62,000 nt of DNA from Chrysomallon squamiferum (lineage: Eukaryota; Mollusca; Gastropoda; Neomphalida; Peltospiridae). Below, piece after piece: positions 24,600 to 38,800 of this stretch (position 1 is the first letter of the stretch; the number at the start of each line of letters is the position of its first letter). Position numbers and translations under genes: made by a program. The stretch is from contig CM022671.1 of assembly GCA_012295275.1 (NCBI GenBank), forward strand, positions 7,271,227 to 7,333,226. Reading direction: 5' to 3'. Under the pieces are notes generated by a model. It did no database searches and had not been told where the DNA came from. It saw only the letters and a program-made list of their open reading frames with translations.

Positions 24600-26358
24600 G
24601 TTTGTCCGTTCTGAAAATGTTTTAATGGAAAGTGTACATTTTTTTCAACGCAAATGTGTGCGTGTAGTATGTGTGTGTGTGTATATATATATATAAATTA
24701 CATTCTATATAATGAATAGTGTAAACGTCTCATCTGATTTTCACAGTTGTTAGCAATAAACATAGTTTTATTATTTACTCATTTGAAAGGTCTTTTTTAT
24801 GTTGTGTGGTTTTGTTCTACATCAAAAACTTTTCATATAGAGATTTAAAACACTGGTCATGAACAGGCTAGTTACCATCTAATACATACAAACTTCGTCT
24901 TATTCAAATTACAGACAGTGGAATTGGTTAAGTTTTGGTATCTAAAAACATTTTGTCATACAAACTGCAAAGACATGTATGTGTCCGTCTGGCCTCAAGT
25001 CTGATGGTACAGCAGATTTACATGTATAAAAGCTGCTTTTGAAATATTCTCTTCTGTTAAAATACAGATGTGGATTTACACGCACACACGCACCTATTTT
25101 GTCTTGGACATCAACAAACCATAATACAATGGTTCCTAATTTTATAGTTTTCTGTTGGTATTTCTAGTTTAAATTTAAAACTACAACAGTTGTACAATGA
25201 ATTATGTAGGTTAGTTATAAGCATTTATACATTTTATATAGATTTTGTTTTATTGATATCCTATGTTATAGCACTGGAAGGGGGTGTTAAAGCTCACTGT
25301 CATAATATATAGGATTTCAAATGCCAATACAAAACAATAAAAAATATAATAATAAACATATTAAAAATATATAAAATAAATAAAAATCAGTTAAAAAAAT
25401 AATGACCCAACTTTTTTATAGAGTTAACAAATTGCTACTAACTTAAGAAAGAAACAAGATACACAATTTCACACTTTCATGTATATATTAAAGTTTAATT
25501 CATTGATTAAAATGAACATAACCTTTTTTGTGAGGTTGTATGTATAAAACAAAAAAATGCTTGTTTAATAATAATAATAATAATAATAATAATGAAAACG
25601 GTTTGTAAAACATCTGTATATTTAAAAAGAAAAAATTGCTTTAAGATGTGAGATAATAATATTAACATTTCATTTTACAATTAATAAAATAATGACATTT
25701 AAGAGGATGGACATTAATGACATGATACAAAATGTTATTATGAATAAATGGATTATTATGAAATGAGCTTCTTTTATCAGAATTGCAGTTCCAACAGTAT
25801 TTTACGAAGTATTTCTCCACAATCTCTGACAGCTTAAATTATATTTACCTACAATATCCTGTAGAGACATAACAGAGTTTACAAAAAAATAACAGCACTA
25901 GCATCTTCATTTACACGTTATATCACAAATAATCTTGTAGTTCTCGTATATATTCTCCTGAAGAAACAAAGTATATAATCTTGTTTTCAATCTTATGTTA
26001 TTGTTCTTTTCTCTTTACAAAATTAAAAAAAATAAATTAAAAAAAAAAGAGTAAAATTCTGTTCAGAGGTACCGACAAACAGATCTTGAATATTATTCGT
26101 TAACTGTTAATTTCTGAATCCTGTTGATTTTTTTGAAGTCAACAGCAACACCAGGCTAATCAGTTCACACTGTTCTGATCTAAATATATGTATCATTCTA
26201 CATTTATTCTTTTTCTTCATTTTTAAACGTTTTTTTTTTATCTTTTTAAAAAGTTCACGGACTGTTTCCATCCCAGTTAAATGCAGGTTACGAAGAAGAG
26301 ACAAGGCTGTGGTAAGGTTGTGTGTGGTTAGGCAGTGTCTCAAGCTGCAGCAGTAGGT
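24600..26358 (-). other. BRPF 3' UTR and/or downstream flank
   Basis: AT-rich, CpG-poor sequence without credible coding frames, following the BRPF stop. Several minus-strand poly(A) signal hexamers occur (for example near 26202), so the transcript end cannot be fixed by eye. An (AAT)n run lies at 25568-25594. The change to CpG-bearing intergenic sequence happens at about 24.6-25.1 kb. Confidence 0.4.
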
Positions 26359-26551
26359 TCAGTCATCAGAACTGGAGTCACCTGACAAAGGGTTTGGTTC
26401 ACCACTGACACTACACCGGTGAACGATGGCTTTTTCATAGGCCTTCTGAACGGCTTTTCTGACATTCGGCTTCTTGTTTTCTGTCAGTTTGGCCTTGTCC
26501 AGGTTGGAATCAACACCAAGAGGTTCGAGTTTGCTGCGAGGTAACCATTGC
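26359..26551 (-). CDS. BRPF1: BRPF coding exon 17: end of PWWP and C-terminus
   Basis: 193 nt including the TGA stop at 26359-26361. The acceptor is gtttcgcag. The first base completes Trp, then [20 protein letters not shown] and [16 protein letters not shown] follow, matching the vertebrate C-terminus up to the final acidic DSSSDD. The 3' UTR continues below 26359. Its end is not clear; a minus-strand AATAAA occurs near 26202, and CpG-poor sequence extends to about 25 kb. Confidence 0.96.
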
Positions 26552-26689
26552 CTGCGAAACAAAAAAAATAAATAATAATAATAATAATAGTATAAAGAAA
26601 ATAGCAAAAATAAAACCAATGAAATATATTTTAACAAGGTTTTTAAAATATATTTCAAAATTTTCATTAGTTATGTTATATTTTATCAT

Positions 26690-26724
<35 letters not shown>

Positions 26725-29700
26725 TATATTTATTTATTCATTTTTCTATCTAAAGACAATTTTAACAAAATCTCCAGGAAGACTAATCCATGATTACTGC
26801 CATCATCAAAAAGTAACTAGTATCAAATAACCTTTTCTGTTCTTATCAGGGTATCATTTTTCATTTTATTTTTTTTTTTTTTTTTCAAATTTTCAAAAAA
26901 TTCTTTATGAAGGTAATTTAACTCACCATGTGCGTTTAGTGTCAAAGAAGAGGACCAGGTAGACAAATTCGTCATGGTGCCGCTGCAACTGAAGCACGTC
27001 AACAGGAGGAACTGGGATGGCCACACCGTTGTGGAAAGTAACCTGTCTTTGGCATCTTGGGGTTAATTATCTGCAGAGACAGAAAGAAAAAACAAAAATA
27101 CAGTGAATAATCTTTTACTTCATCATAAAAACATGTAACAATTATTACAATTTTCTCAAATACAAAAACATCTGAAATATTTTACAACAAAGATTACCAT
27201 TTTTTTTTTTTTAACTCATTTTATTAATTTATTTATTTACTTATTTGTTTTATTATTATATGTTTTTTCTTGAAGACTGCATCATCTTAATTTACTGTTT
27301 TTCAACTGTTACTTGATATTAATTATTAACATTAATTAACAATTTCTGCAACAGAAGTATTCTTGGTTTGAAAACACTTGAAAAAAACACAATTACAAAA
27401 TAATTATTTTTTTCAGATATTAAGTTTTAAAATGTGGCTTAAGCATCACAAATTTAGTACTAATGCTTCTGGCAACCTGAAGAAAATCATTATTTATAAC
27501 CATGTGTTACATTAGCTTATATTTGTTATGTGGTCATCCAAAAACTGATTTTGCCATGTCATCATAAAAAGTTTCTCTACTAAAAAGGTATTTTTGATAT
27601 CCAAACTAGGCATATCTTGAAATTCAAAGTGCATGTACTAAATTGATGTGAATAATATACCCATTTGTTAATTAAATCTGAATGCTGTGACAGTTGGTGA
27701 AAAAAAAATAAAAATAAAAAAAATATAACAACTCTGGACTGAGATATAAAGCTTACCACAAAAAAATGCAAACAATAACAAAAAATAAAATATAACAATA
27801 AAATAAAATTATTGAAAATAATAAATAAAAAATATTAAACTATAAAAATAAATATAAACAAAACAGAGAAATATAGATAAAATTGTAAAATATAAATTAA
27901 TATAAATAAAGAACATGCCTCCTAACACAACATTCACACAGCCCCAGCTCTGACAATATCACTGTGATTTCCCATCACGATAAAAACTATGACAACACAG
28001 CACAGACCAGCTTGTTTTGCGACTGACCACTGGACATTTTTACATGCAACTGTCGCCATTCAAGCATTAGAATCTGAAAGCAGCTGTGTTTACAAAGAAC
28101 TGACAGTTATAACAGTCCTCAAAGGCAGTTTTGAAATTCAGTTTATTCTGTCTTGTAGATCTGTTAGAACGGCATTAATCTGATATAAAATTTTAAGCTG
28201 GTGACACAGTGGTTTAGTGAATAACTAGACATTAAATTTAAAAAAAAAAAAAAAATTAAATGATAAATTATTCAAAACTGTGTCAAGCAACATTAAAAAG
28301 ATTTTTTTGCTTTCCCTCCACTTTCAATGTAAAATTTTGATGACTTTGTAAAGAAATGTGCTTCAAGGTCAACCGCTGATGATCATGATAATGAGCTACA
28401 TAATGATGAAGAAATACACTGTGAAAATTACTCTGACTTTAACATTAAATACATTTCAGTTTCTGAATTCAGTGTTCATCATGCATGGCTCTACATCAAA
28501 TATTTAACATAATTCATCTTCACAACTAAAAGATTATCAATTTGTACCATAGCTACAGATTCATTAATTAAGCTCTGTTTGTATTAGTAGTGAACTTGTT
28601 TAGGAAAATGGCTGTGTCTACTCAGGAGTGGTTAGCTAACTAGTGAAAAGGAGATGTTATGTGAAATGTGAAGTGATCATGTAGTGAAGGAAATGTTAGT
28701 GAAACATGCTTATGTAGATGTTTCTCTTCATGACTACTGTACATTTTAAAAAAAATAAATAAAATAAAATAAAATAAAATAAAATCTAATTATATCAATC
28801 CATTTTATTAAAAAAAAAAAAAAAAAAATCTGCATGGAAATGATTTTAAAAATGATATATAATTATTATTATAATGTGTTTGGGGCAATAGTTACTTCAG
28901 CATATTCATCAGAAAGTTAAAACATTTGAAATACACATAGCATATCATTATTCTTAGTTTTTAAAAATGAACAATAAATATAAATACTGATTAATACAGT
29001 TATTCATGACAAACAAAAGAACTGTTAATTTTTCACTTGTTCCAACACATGAACAAAATAATTCAGAACAAATAAATGATGAACAAAAGGCAATGAAATG
29101 TCTATCAGTATACAAAAATTTAATTTTTAAATTGGGCAACTTAAAAATCAATATACTTAAGTCAAAAACAAGAATAAAAAAATTAAATAATAAATAAATA
29201 AATAAATAAAAATAAGGTTTTCTTAAAGACAGTAGAAGAAAGATGGTGAGCCTTCAACTTAGCAACAGTCAGCTGAAAATACTTTTTAAAAATTATTTTA
29301 TATATATATATAAAAATTTAAATTTTTTATTAAAATATTTTTGCTTTCCACATCAGATTTCAAAAGGTTTATATTTCGACACAAAAGTTTATTTCTTCTT
29401 GTTTAAGTTGTTGACAACAGGTCCTTATCACTCACAAAAAAAGAGAGTGAAATAAAAAAATATATATATATACTCAAGTAATTAAAGGTATTATTTTAAA
29501 CTAGATTCCCTGTTGTTACATTTTCCAGCCTCTGTTGCTAAGCTGAAGAGTGCAAGACAAAACATGACAGTGGAAAGAGAAAGAGGTCAGATGTGTACAT
29601 GTTACTAAGGTGTGCTTCAATAAGAGTAACAAACATCATACACTATTAATACAAAGAATTTACAAAGCCTTCATGCCACTTTTTCAATGCAACTATAATG

Positions 29701-31536
29701 TATTATGTACTGTATGTAAAGCATTCATTTTTAATTATGCTATTATTTTTAATAACCATCGGAATTTAAAAAAAACAATAATAATAATAAATTCAATTTA
29801 TAGTTTTATTGTAACTGTTTTTTTTTTTTTTAAGTTGCACCCCCATTTGAATTTTAAAAACTAATAAAAAAAAAAGAGATTAATAATAACTTTGATTTTA
29901 TCAATCTGTACTTAAAAAAAAAAAAAAAAAAAAAAAAAAGTTCTTGTAATAACCAATAAATAACCAAAAAAAAAAAAAAATAATAATAATAATAAATAAA
30001 AATAAAATTACAAATATTTATTTGAGAATTCATGTAATAACACCAAATAAATGATGATAAATTTAATTGAATACGATGACTTGGTCACGCTTTCTAATTT
30101 GAAAAAATAAAAAATAAAAAATAAATAAATAAATGTATTTAACCTTTTTTTATTTTTATTTTTATTTTTTTTAAAATATTTATTTAATTTCTAAATAGGG
30201 CAAGTTAAGCTATTTAGGAGGAACTGTTCATGTTTTGCCACTCACCAGAGCAGGATACCACGGGTATCCCCGACACTTGGCCCATACCAAGTCCAGAGGC
30301 TCAAGAGCCAAGACATCATCCGAGTCAAAGCTGGGACTTCTTCTTGGTCGAGCTGAAGCAAATATATAATGTAAGCCTCAGTTCCCAGTTAACACAAATT
30401 TATATCACATTTTAATCCACTCTAAAGATACGTGTAATCATAACCCAAGTAATATACAGAGATTATTAAACATGTTCCAAACATAGCAAAAAAAACAGAA
30501 GAGAAAAAAAAAAAAAAAAAAAAAAGATTAAAAAAAATGTATAAAATATAAATATATATATATATATAGCTTTCCATTCCATTAAGTGAACTGGTATCTC
30601 TTGGAAACTGAATACTCTGGTTGATATACCCACCACACACACAAACACACACGCACACATATATATCACTGCATATGGCCTCTTGTTACAAATAGAATTT
30701 CAAGAAATTGAGTTTTTTAAAAAAAAATTTGGTTTTAAAATGGTGTATCTCTTATTAATCATAAACATTTTGCCACTCGTGAAGATAAGGGATGTGCATG
30801 CTGTCAAATGAGGTATGATGGTTTGGGGAAGAGAATCGACAGTGCTAACAGACTGTTTGAAACACCTCAGTAATAACACTGTTATTTAATGACAGGTTAC
30901 CAACAGATAAAGCTCATGCGCTGAAATTTAAAACATTGGCATGCAGTATTAACACATCTGTAATAAAAACAACAACAATAACAACAACAATGACAGTAAA
31001 ACTTAATAATAACAACAACAAAAAATTGAATCTAATGCAGCTAAAATAAAATGTGACAGCAACAAAAAAAATTATAATGTATTAATACATTTCAAAAGCA
31101 TATTTAAAAGATTATGATAAATCCACTGACAGCCACTGACAGCAAGGTAAAAAAAAAAAAAAAAAATAATAATAATAATAATAAAATAAAATAAAATAAA
31201 ATAAAATAACAATAAATAAAAATGAAAATGTCATCATTTAAATATTAACTGCTGAAAGAGAAAGAAAAAACAACACACACAAAAAAATTAAACTGATTGT
31301 AAACTTTAAAAAAATTAAAACAGAAATTAAATATTTAGAATGATAAATTTATTAATAAAAACAATTAACCTGTCTTTTCTTAATCCTTTTCTAAATTTTT
31401 TGTTATTTTTTTTCTTGTAATAAAACTGATAAGCTATTTATCACTTCGAAGTTTTATTAACTTTTATTTTATTATTACAGTTTAACCATAGATATTTTCT
31501 TTAGTCAAGTGATAACCGAAGAAAAGAAGTGGATTT

Positions 31537-31629
<93 letters not shown>

Positions 31630-34600
31630 GGGGAGGGGGTGCAGACAGGCTATTTCTGTCTTCTGGGAGTTGCAAGAATTAGAACATTATATTCTTTATC
31701 TCAGTAATTTCTGAATACAGTTAAACATACCTGAGCTTAATTTATTAACATTAGTAGTAACTTACTGTGGCAATATAGAAAATACAATTTAAAACCCCCA
31801 AAAATGTAAAAATCAATAGTTATTCAAACATATCTGTAACTATAATACTCACTTGAAAAAGTTAAATTAACTGAACAAACTGACAGCATATAAAACTGGT
31901 TATTTACAATTCATGAACAAAAAAAATGAAAAGCTAAATTTAAAAATATTATCTTCAAACTGTTTGAATTCCACGTATTTATTTAAATTTGTACTAGCTT
32001 TAGAGAAATATCAAAATATGAAATGAAGGTGAACAGAAAATAGAGAATACATGAAATAAAAAATTATCTACATTTTCAGAGTTTCTGCCAGAAGAAGAAG
32101 AAGAAAAAACACTTTCATAAAAATATTGAGATTCTGTAGTAAAGATTAATGTTTATTTTGATTGAGCTTAATCATTTGTACAATTGTTTTGACATATTGT
32201 CTGGGACTGAGGTTCAATTAAAAGACCATAAAATAAATTATACAAGTGTAGTTTTATTTATAGTGGGTGTAGTCGCACACTAGAATTATTTTAATTTAAT
32301 TTTACCTTTCTGGCAAAATCCAAGTGACAAAAAAAAAAAAAAAAAAACATTTGGTTTTCTTCATTACAGGTTAAGTGTAAGTAACAAACTTTAAAAAAAA
32401 AAAAAAAAAAAAATAAAAAAAATTAATTCCAGAACAAACGAAACTTTAACAATGTCTTTTGTAACACAACTAGGACTTTAAAAAAAAAAAGAAAAGAAAT
32501 ATAATTGAAAAATAAACTCAAACAAACAAAAAACTAACACAACAGTATTACCATGGCTTCTTTTAGGTTTTGTCGACTTGTTATCGTGACTTCTAGTTAC
32601 TATGGAATAATTTGTGTTGGTGTTCTGTGACCATTTTATAAATGATCTATTTGAAGTGTTGGGTTTCGGTAAAGATCTAAAAACACTGTCTCTTTTCAAA
32701 TGACTATTGTTCTTCTTCAAAGTATTGCACTGACGTAAACTGTGCTTCTTAACAAAACATTTTTTCTTCATCTTACCAGTTCCTGATGTCGGTGGTCTTT
32801 GTGGACATTTTATTTTATCAGTCCCTGCTGATTTCCTTGTCTTGGTTGGTTTCAACTTATCGTGCTTAATATTATTTTGTTTCATTTTGGAAGAGGTAGC
32901 TTCAGTTCCAGAACTTTTTGTACCAACTGAATTTCGTCCATTACGAGATACCTGTCCACCATTGACTGGCATATGTCTACAATGGTCTGTCAAATATACA
33001 TGCCTTTTATAGGTGCTGACAGCCTCATCACTGTCCATGTGAACCTCCACCATAATAGCATGTGATTTAAAAGCCTCTTCATTTTTCTTTTTATTGCTAC
33101 AGCCTGCTGAATTCAATCTGGTATTCTGTTCAGTTCGAATACTTGACTTTATCATCTTTCTACTCCTTTTGCTAGTTCTAAGATTTCTTGTTTGGCTGTT
33201 GTCAACCATTCGATCTAATAGGACAGATATATTTGTTTATTTAAAAATGACATTCTTTGAAAGGGTAAGTTTTAAGGCCCAAAAACCAAAAGCAGAAACA
33301 ATAAGATTAGCATTAAAGAATAAAAGTTACCTGAAATTCTGATGAATATTTTTCATTTAAAAAAATATAAATAAATTTTAAAACCCACAGATGATAATAA
33401 TCATCATCATCATCATTCAGCCACAAATGTAAGAAATCACCAGTTTTTCTTTGTATAATTTCTATGTGTCACTATTCTCTTTAGTATTTATCCTAAACTG
33501 CCTGTAACGTAACTATACTTAATTTATATAAAACATATACGATGACATTCATGGCAAATTAGATTTGAATTCTAATACCAATATTGTTCAGTAAATCAGT
33601 ATTATATTATTTTATTTGAGCTCTTAAGGATGTTTTGAAATGCCAACACAATATAAAGTTTGTTTATAAGCTTTTATAAGCTTTTTTATAAGTAATATTT
33701 CAAATATTTTAATTTTGTTGTTACAAAAATAACATCTGTCCTGAACTAGAATTACTAATCTGTGAATTATACACATTTCTATACAAATCTTAATATGTTT
33801 GTTAATTTTATAATTAACTGTTCTTGAAAGAAATAGGATATGTGTCTGTTACAATATGAGTACAACACACTAGAAAAACATGATGCCCAGAAATAAACCA
33901 GAAACACATTTCTAACAAATAATAATTTTTAATACACGATTCAATTTTTATAGACAATTTTTATATCACAACACAATTTCTTTGACAGTCAGCAGAATCA
34001 AGTATCTGGAACTTAAAAAATTAAAAAATTGGTAAAAAATACTTCTGGTAGTAGAACTGTTAAGTGAGGTATATAATAATACAAAATTTATCAAGTAAAT
34101 GTCACTGACAGATAGTACAAAACAGAGTAAAGTACATACAAGTCAAATCAAGTTTTTTTTTCACTTACTCTTAATAAAATTTATAAATACCTTTATTTTA
34201 ATAGCCTGAATATGTTTTTCTATGTGTACTTGAATGCATTTTATCTTAAACAGTTCAACTAGTATGCTAGGGTTCAATTTGAGTATACTTTACAATAAAA
34301 GTCTTGATTTTTATTGTCTACAAAAAACTCAATCATTACAAAATGACCCACAAAGGAGCATAATTAAAATATCACAGTGAACATTTAGCACTCAAACCAA
34401 ATAAATACAATTTAACCAACCTCACATCACAATATTCATTATTAACAATGAATCTGGCACTAAAAATTTCCAATATAAATCATTATTAATTTTTTTTTTT
34501 TTTTCAAAAATTTGTAACTGATAATAAAATAAATAATAATATATATATATATATTATATATAAAATCACACAAAGAATAATCATATCAATTTCCAATTTA

Positions 34601-35368
34601 TGTTTATAAGCCAATAATGAAATAGTTCTTTTAAAAAATATTTTCTTATATCAATACTAATAACCTGAAAGATGAAATGTCCTTTATAAGGTGTTCATAA
34701 AAAGCTCATACTTTATAGAAGTATAAAGTTTATATACTTATATTATGTAACAAGAAACTGCAGTCAGTTATAACAGTCAACAAACATGTTAATATTGTGG
34801 GAGAAAAAAAAAAAAGAAAAAAAAAAAGAGGTAATCTAAATAAAATGAAATGATAGAAAATTATACTTTAAAGGTTTTTCATTTCTAATGGTAGACAGGT
34901 CCACTGACTGACTGAAATTTTAATTTGTTTTACTTCTTTCTTTAATTTAAATGTTTGAAATCTAATGCTTCAAAATGTTAACATTATTTCAGACAGCACT
35001 AAACAGTGAATCTGTATTTTTGAAAAGATAATATATTAATATGAAAAAACTAAATAATAATAATAATAATAATAATAATTTAAAAAAATAATAATAAAGG
35101 GTTGAACTGGAGTATATAAAGCATATATTAAAATGAGATTTGGAAGACAGAGTTTGTATGAAAATAAAAAAATAAAAAAAAATAAAATAAAAAATAAAAA
35201 ATTCATGGGCAGGAACAACAATCACAATCAAAACCACTAAAAGAACTAATCCCATCACCATGTTACATACATCAAACTGAACTACAGTGACACATAGCAA
35301 ACAAGCAAATAAATACATCAAGCCAGAGCCTACACCCACATCCAAACTCATCCATCCATCCACCCACT

Positions 35369-35415
<47 letters not shown>

Positions 35416-35798
35416 ATGAAACACAGCAGCACACTTAAGCAAAGCACAAGACCCACCTGCAAATTTTGGCGAGCATGATGTGGCAACAAACTTGGAAGCA
35501 CAAGCAGGAAAGCTACCACATGGAGTCATGTCATCAGAACCTGAGTCTAGCTGGGGGCCACCTCGAATGTTGTTCTCTTCAGAATTATCATCTACACGCG
35601 AACCATGGGATGGAATGAAGCAGGTACAATGAACATGCTAACAGAAGGCTGGGCAAGCTATACACTTTGTCCGTCACAATCATTCATTTACATAACCAAT
35701 AAATAAATCCAAAATGTAATGAACTGGGCTTCAAATTAATATTTATTATTTTTATTAGTTATTTTATTTATTTATTTATTTAATTTATTTATTTTTCA

Positions 35799-35849
<51 letters not shown>

Positions 35850-38800
35850 TATTTTTTTAATTTATCATGCCAAATGTTAACAAACAAAACTGGAAAGTAT
35901 TTTTACATTTTTTGTACAGGTTTAAGTTTTAAATATCAATTTTTTTATTTTTTTTTTTCTATTAGCAATGATATGCACAAAATCAAACAAAACAGTATAA
36001 TAAAACAAAACAAAAATAACCTTATTTCTAAAATTAATATGAAAAAAACGTGTCACTTTGATTTACTTGTCAAATTTGATATTATCTTTCTTTTTTTCAC
36101 ATAATCGAAAATCAAACAAACCATGTTTAATTATTTTCCTTGGAAATGCTTGACAAATGATGTGACAAACTAGTGAACTGAGATATCAAGTTTTAAAAAT
36201 AAACATCACATAAGCATGTAAGAAAAAAACCTACAACATGCTTCTTAATAATCAAAGATATATAACTGTAAAGTGTGCATTTGAATTTGAATTTATACGT
36301 ATGAATTATAAATACAATTAGTTTTCTTTTTTTTTCTAATTTTATTTATTTATTTATTTATTTATTTGGTTATTTTCCATCTAATTTTTTTAACTATTCT
36401 AATAAAAGCACAATTATGAAACATTATTATCAGTTTTTATGGTATTTGAAGATTAGAGATCAGCACCATAAAACTTACCGAGTTAATATGATTTTGGATA
36501 AACTAGATTTCTCAGTCTCAATATTTTAAACAAAAATAATAACTGAAGATAACTAAAATAAAGATGAAGCAAATAAAATTAACGATCAAGCTTAATGATA
36601 TAACAAAAATGTACTACAGACATCACTAGAGAAAACTTAACTGTACAATCAACATATCAACAAGTTTACTACAATTAATAATTAAATGCATTTTCATTAA
36701 TGTTTAATATAATATATGTCCTAAAATAATCATTTCAAAGTTTAAAGTAATATTTTAGGCACACATTTATTTATTTATCAGTCCTTGGCATGTCTACAGT
36801 AAATAATTTTGCTTACGATGAAAGAGACAAATAATCAACACCATTCAACACAAAACTCATACAAAATTCTGAAGCATAACAATGAAATTATTCATATTTG
36901 ATAGAAACATTGTTAAAAAATAAACAAATAAATAAATAATTCAGAAACGATGAAGAAGTTGGATTAGGAAATTTTTATAAAGCTTTACAAAAAGTATACA
37001 TTTATAAAAACCGAAAGCTGAGATTTTGTAAGATATATCAAAAACTGGCAAGTCTCAAAAAATGGTGGTAACTCAACCTGGGGTTCAGACACAGGCTAAG
37101 GTTTCAAGTTCAATTTCACTTAATGATGCACAGCTGATTACTCAATAGTTTTATTCATAACCAAGAACATGACGAGGGTACATTTATCGTATACAAGCTA
37201 TTTGAAAATAATCATGACGTCGTTACAAGTTACAATTAATCATTTCAATTCGTAACAGGTACACAGTTTACAAAATGTGAACAGTTAAAGTGGTATTTTA
37301 ATACAACTGAACCACTATGAAAGAGTTTCACTCATACATGCTCCTTTTTACAGGATACACACACACTTTATTTCTGTTTGAGGAATTAGACCAAAATAAA
37401 TTATAATAAAAAAAAATTTTTAAATTATTTTGTAGACTTGCTTTCATTAGGACCTAATCCCAATTTTATTAACAGATAACAGCATCTTATTTTTAAATTT
37501 ATACAAGGTTTCTTTTTCTTCATAATTTTCAAATAATGTAAATAAATAAAAATAAAATGAAAACTATTAAATTTCCTAATTATTTATATTTTTAATAACA
37601 AAAAAAATTAAAAATTAAGAAATAAAATAACCAAAAAAGTAATAATATTAATCATTTCTTTCTATTATTTTCTGATTAACTCTGAAGAAAAAGATATACT
37701 GGCATGATTATTATGCTTAATAATTCTCAGTTAAAAGAAATAAGCAAGCAATCTCGAAAACAAAATTAAAGCAGACAAACAGACCAAATTATTTTTAAAA
37801 CAGAAATGTGCAGAAGAAACATTTTCAGACTTGCAAAAACAGATTGCAATTAGCAAAACAAAAATAAGTTTTGAAAAAAAAAAAAAAATAATAATAAAAA
37901 AAATATATATATATTTTTAAAAATCTCCAATAACTGATGCATATAGTTAGATGTGTGAAAACTGCAATGAAATACTTAACATTTCAAGAAGACTAAAAAA
38001 TAAATAAATAATGATAAGAGAAGCACACAAAATTAATGTACTCGCATGAATGCCATGCATGTATCACACAGGCAACAGACGAGTGTATTACAGTATGTGT
38101 CATTCATTCAAGCATTGCTCTCACCTGATCGACTGTGGCTGCTGGTACTGGAAGTGGAGCTTTCCGACAGTGAATCATCCCCACTGCTCAAGTCAGAGGT
38201 ACTTTCCGATTCTGATGCACTAAGTATATTACGATTCCGGTAACACCGAAAACTTTCCTTCTGAGGTGTAATGTCTGGCGTGTCAGTAAAATGATGCAAT
38301 GATTCAGAAACAGATGAGGCTCGTTTTGGAGGCGAAGGTCTCGGATCAAGATCCAGACATGGCCCACCAGTACTAAATGCACGTTTCCTGCTGCTGGGGC
38401 TTCCTGGCCCTCTGCGCAGGGAACTAGTATCACTGTTCACTGGTGACCTTGGGGAAGAGGTGTCTGGTGGAGGTCTATGTTTTGGGGGACGGCCAGGGGA
38501 ACGACCAGTCCCCTTTCGAGTCTGTGAAGCAGACACACTATCGTTTTTAGCACCACGTCCTTTTTTACTATTGAATAAAACAGCAGTTCTTCGGTTAACA
38601 CCAGAATGTGATGAGGTGTTGTCTTTTGTCTCCGTGTGCACCCCGCTCATCTTTGTCAACTCTGTACTGTGCGACTTCTCTCCTACAAACAAATCACATT
38701 TGATGAACACACACAATGGAAACCCTAGTACAACAGCTAATATTATAAATAATTGAAACAGAACACACATATTACTCTTACTTTTATTTTTGAAACAGGA

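Noticed and set aside
27989-28183. 64-codon plus-strand frame in a BRPF intron
   Set aside because: No domain, no splice-site support and no promoter; probably chance in a less AT-rich patch.
31626-31640. G-quadruplex at AGGGGGGAGGGGGTG
   Set aside because: Only two clear G-runs stand together, fewer than the four normally required.
34989-35519. 176-codon minus-strand frame overlapping BRPF exon 13
   Set aside because: It reads through exon 13 in another phase and through CA and AAT repeats in the intron; exon 13 is better explained by the BRPF frame with matching splice sites.
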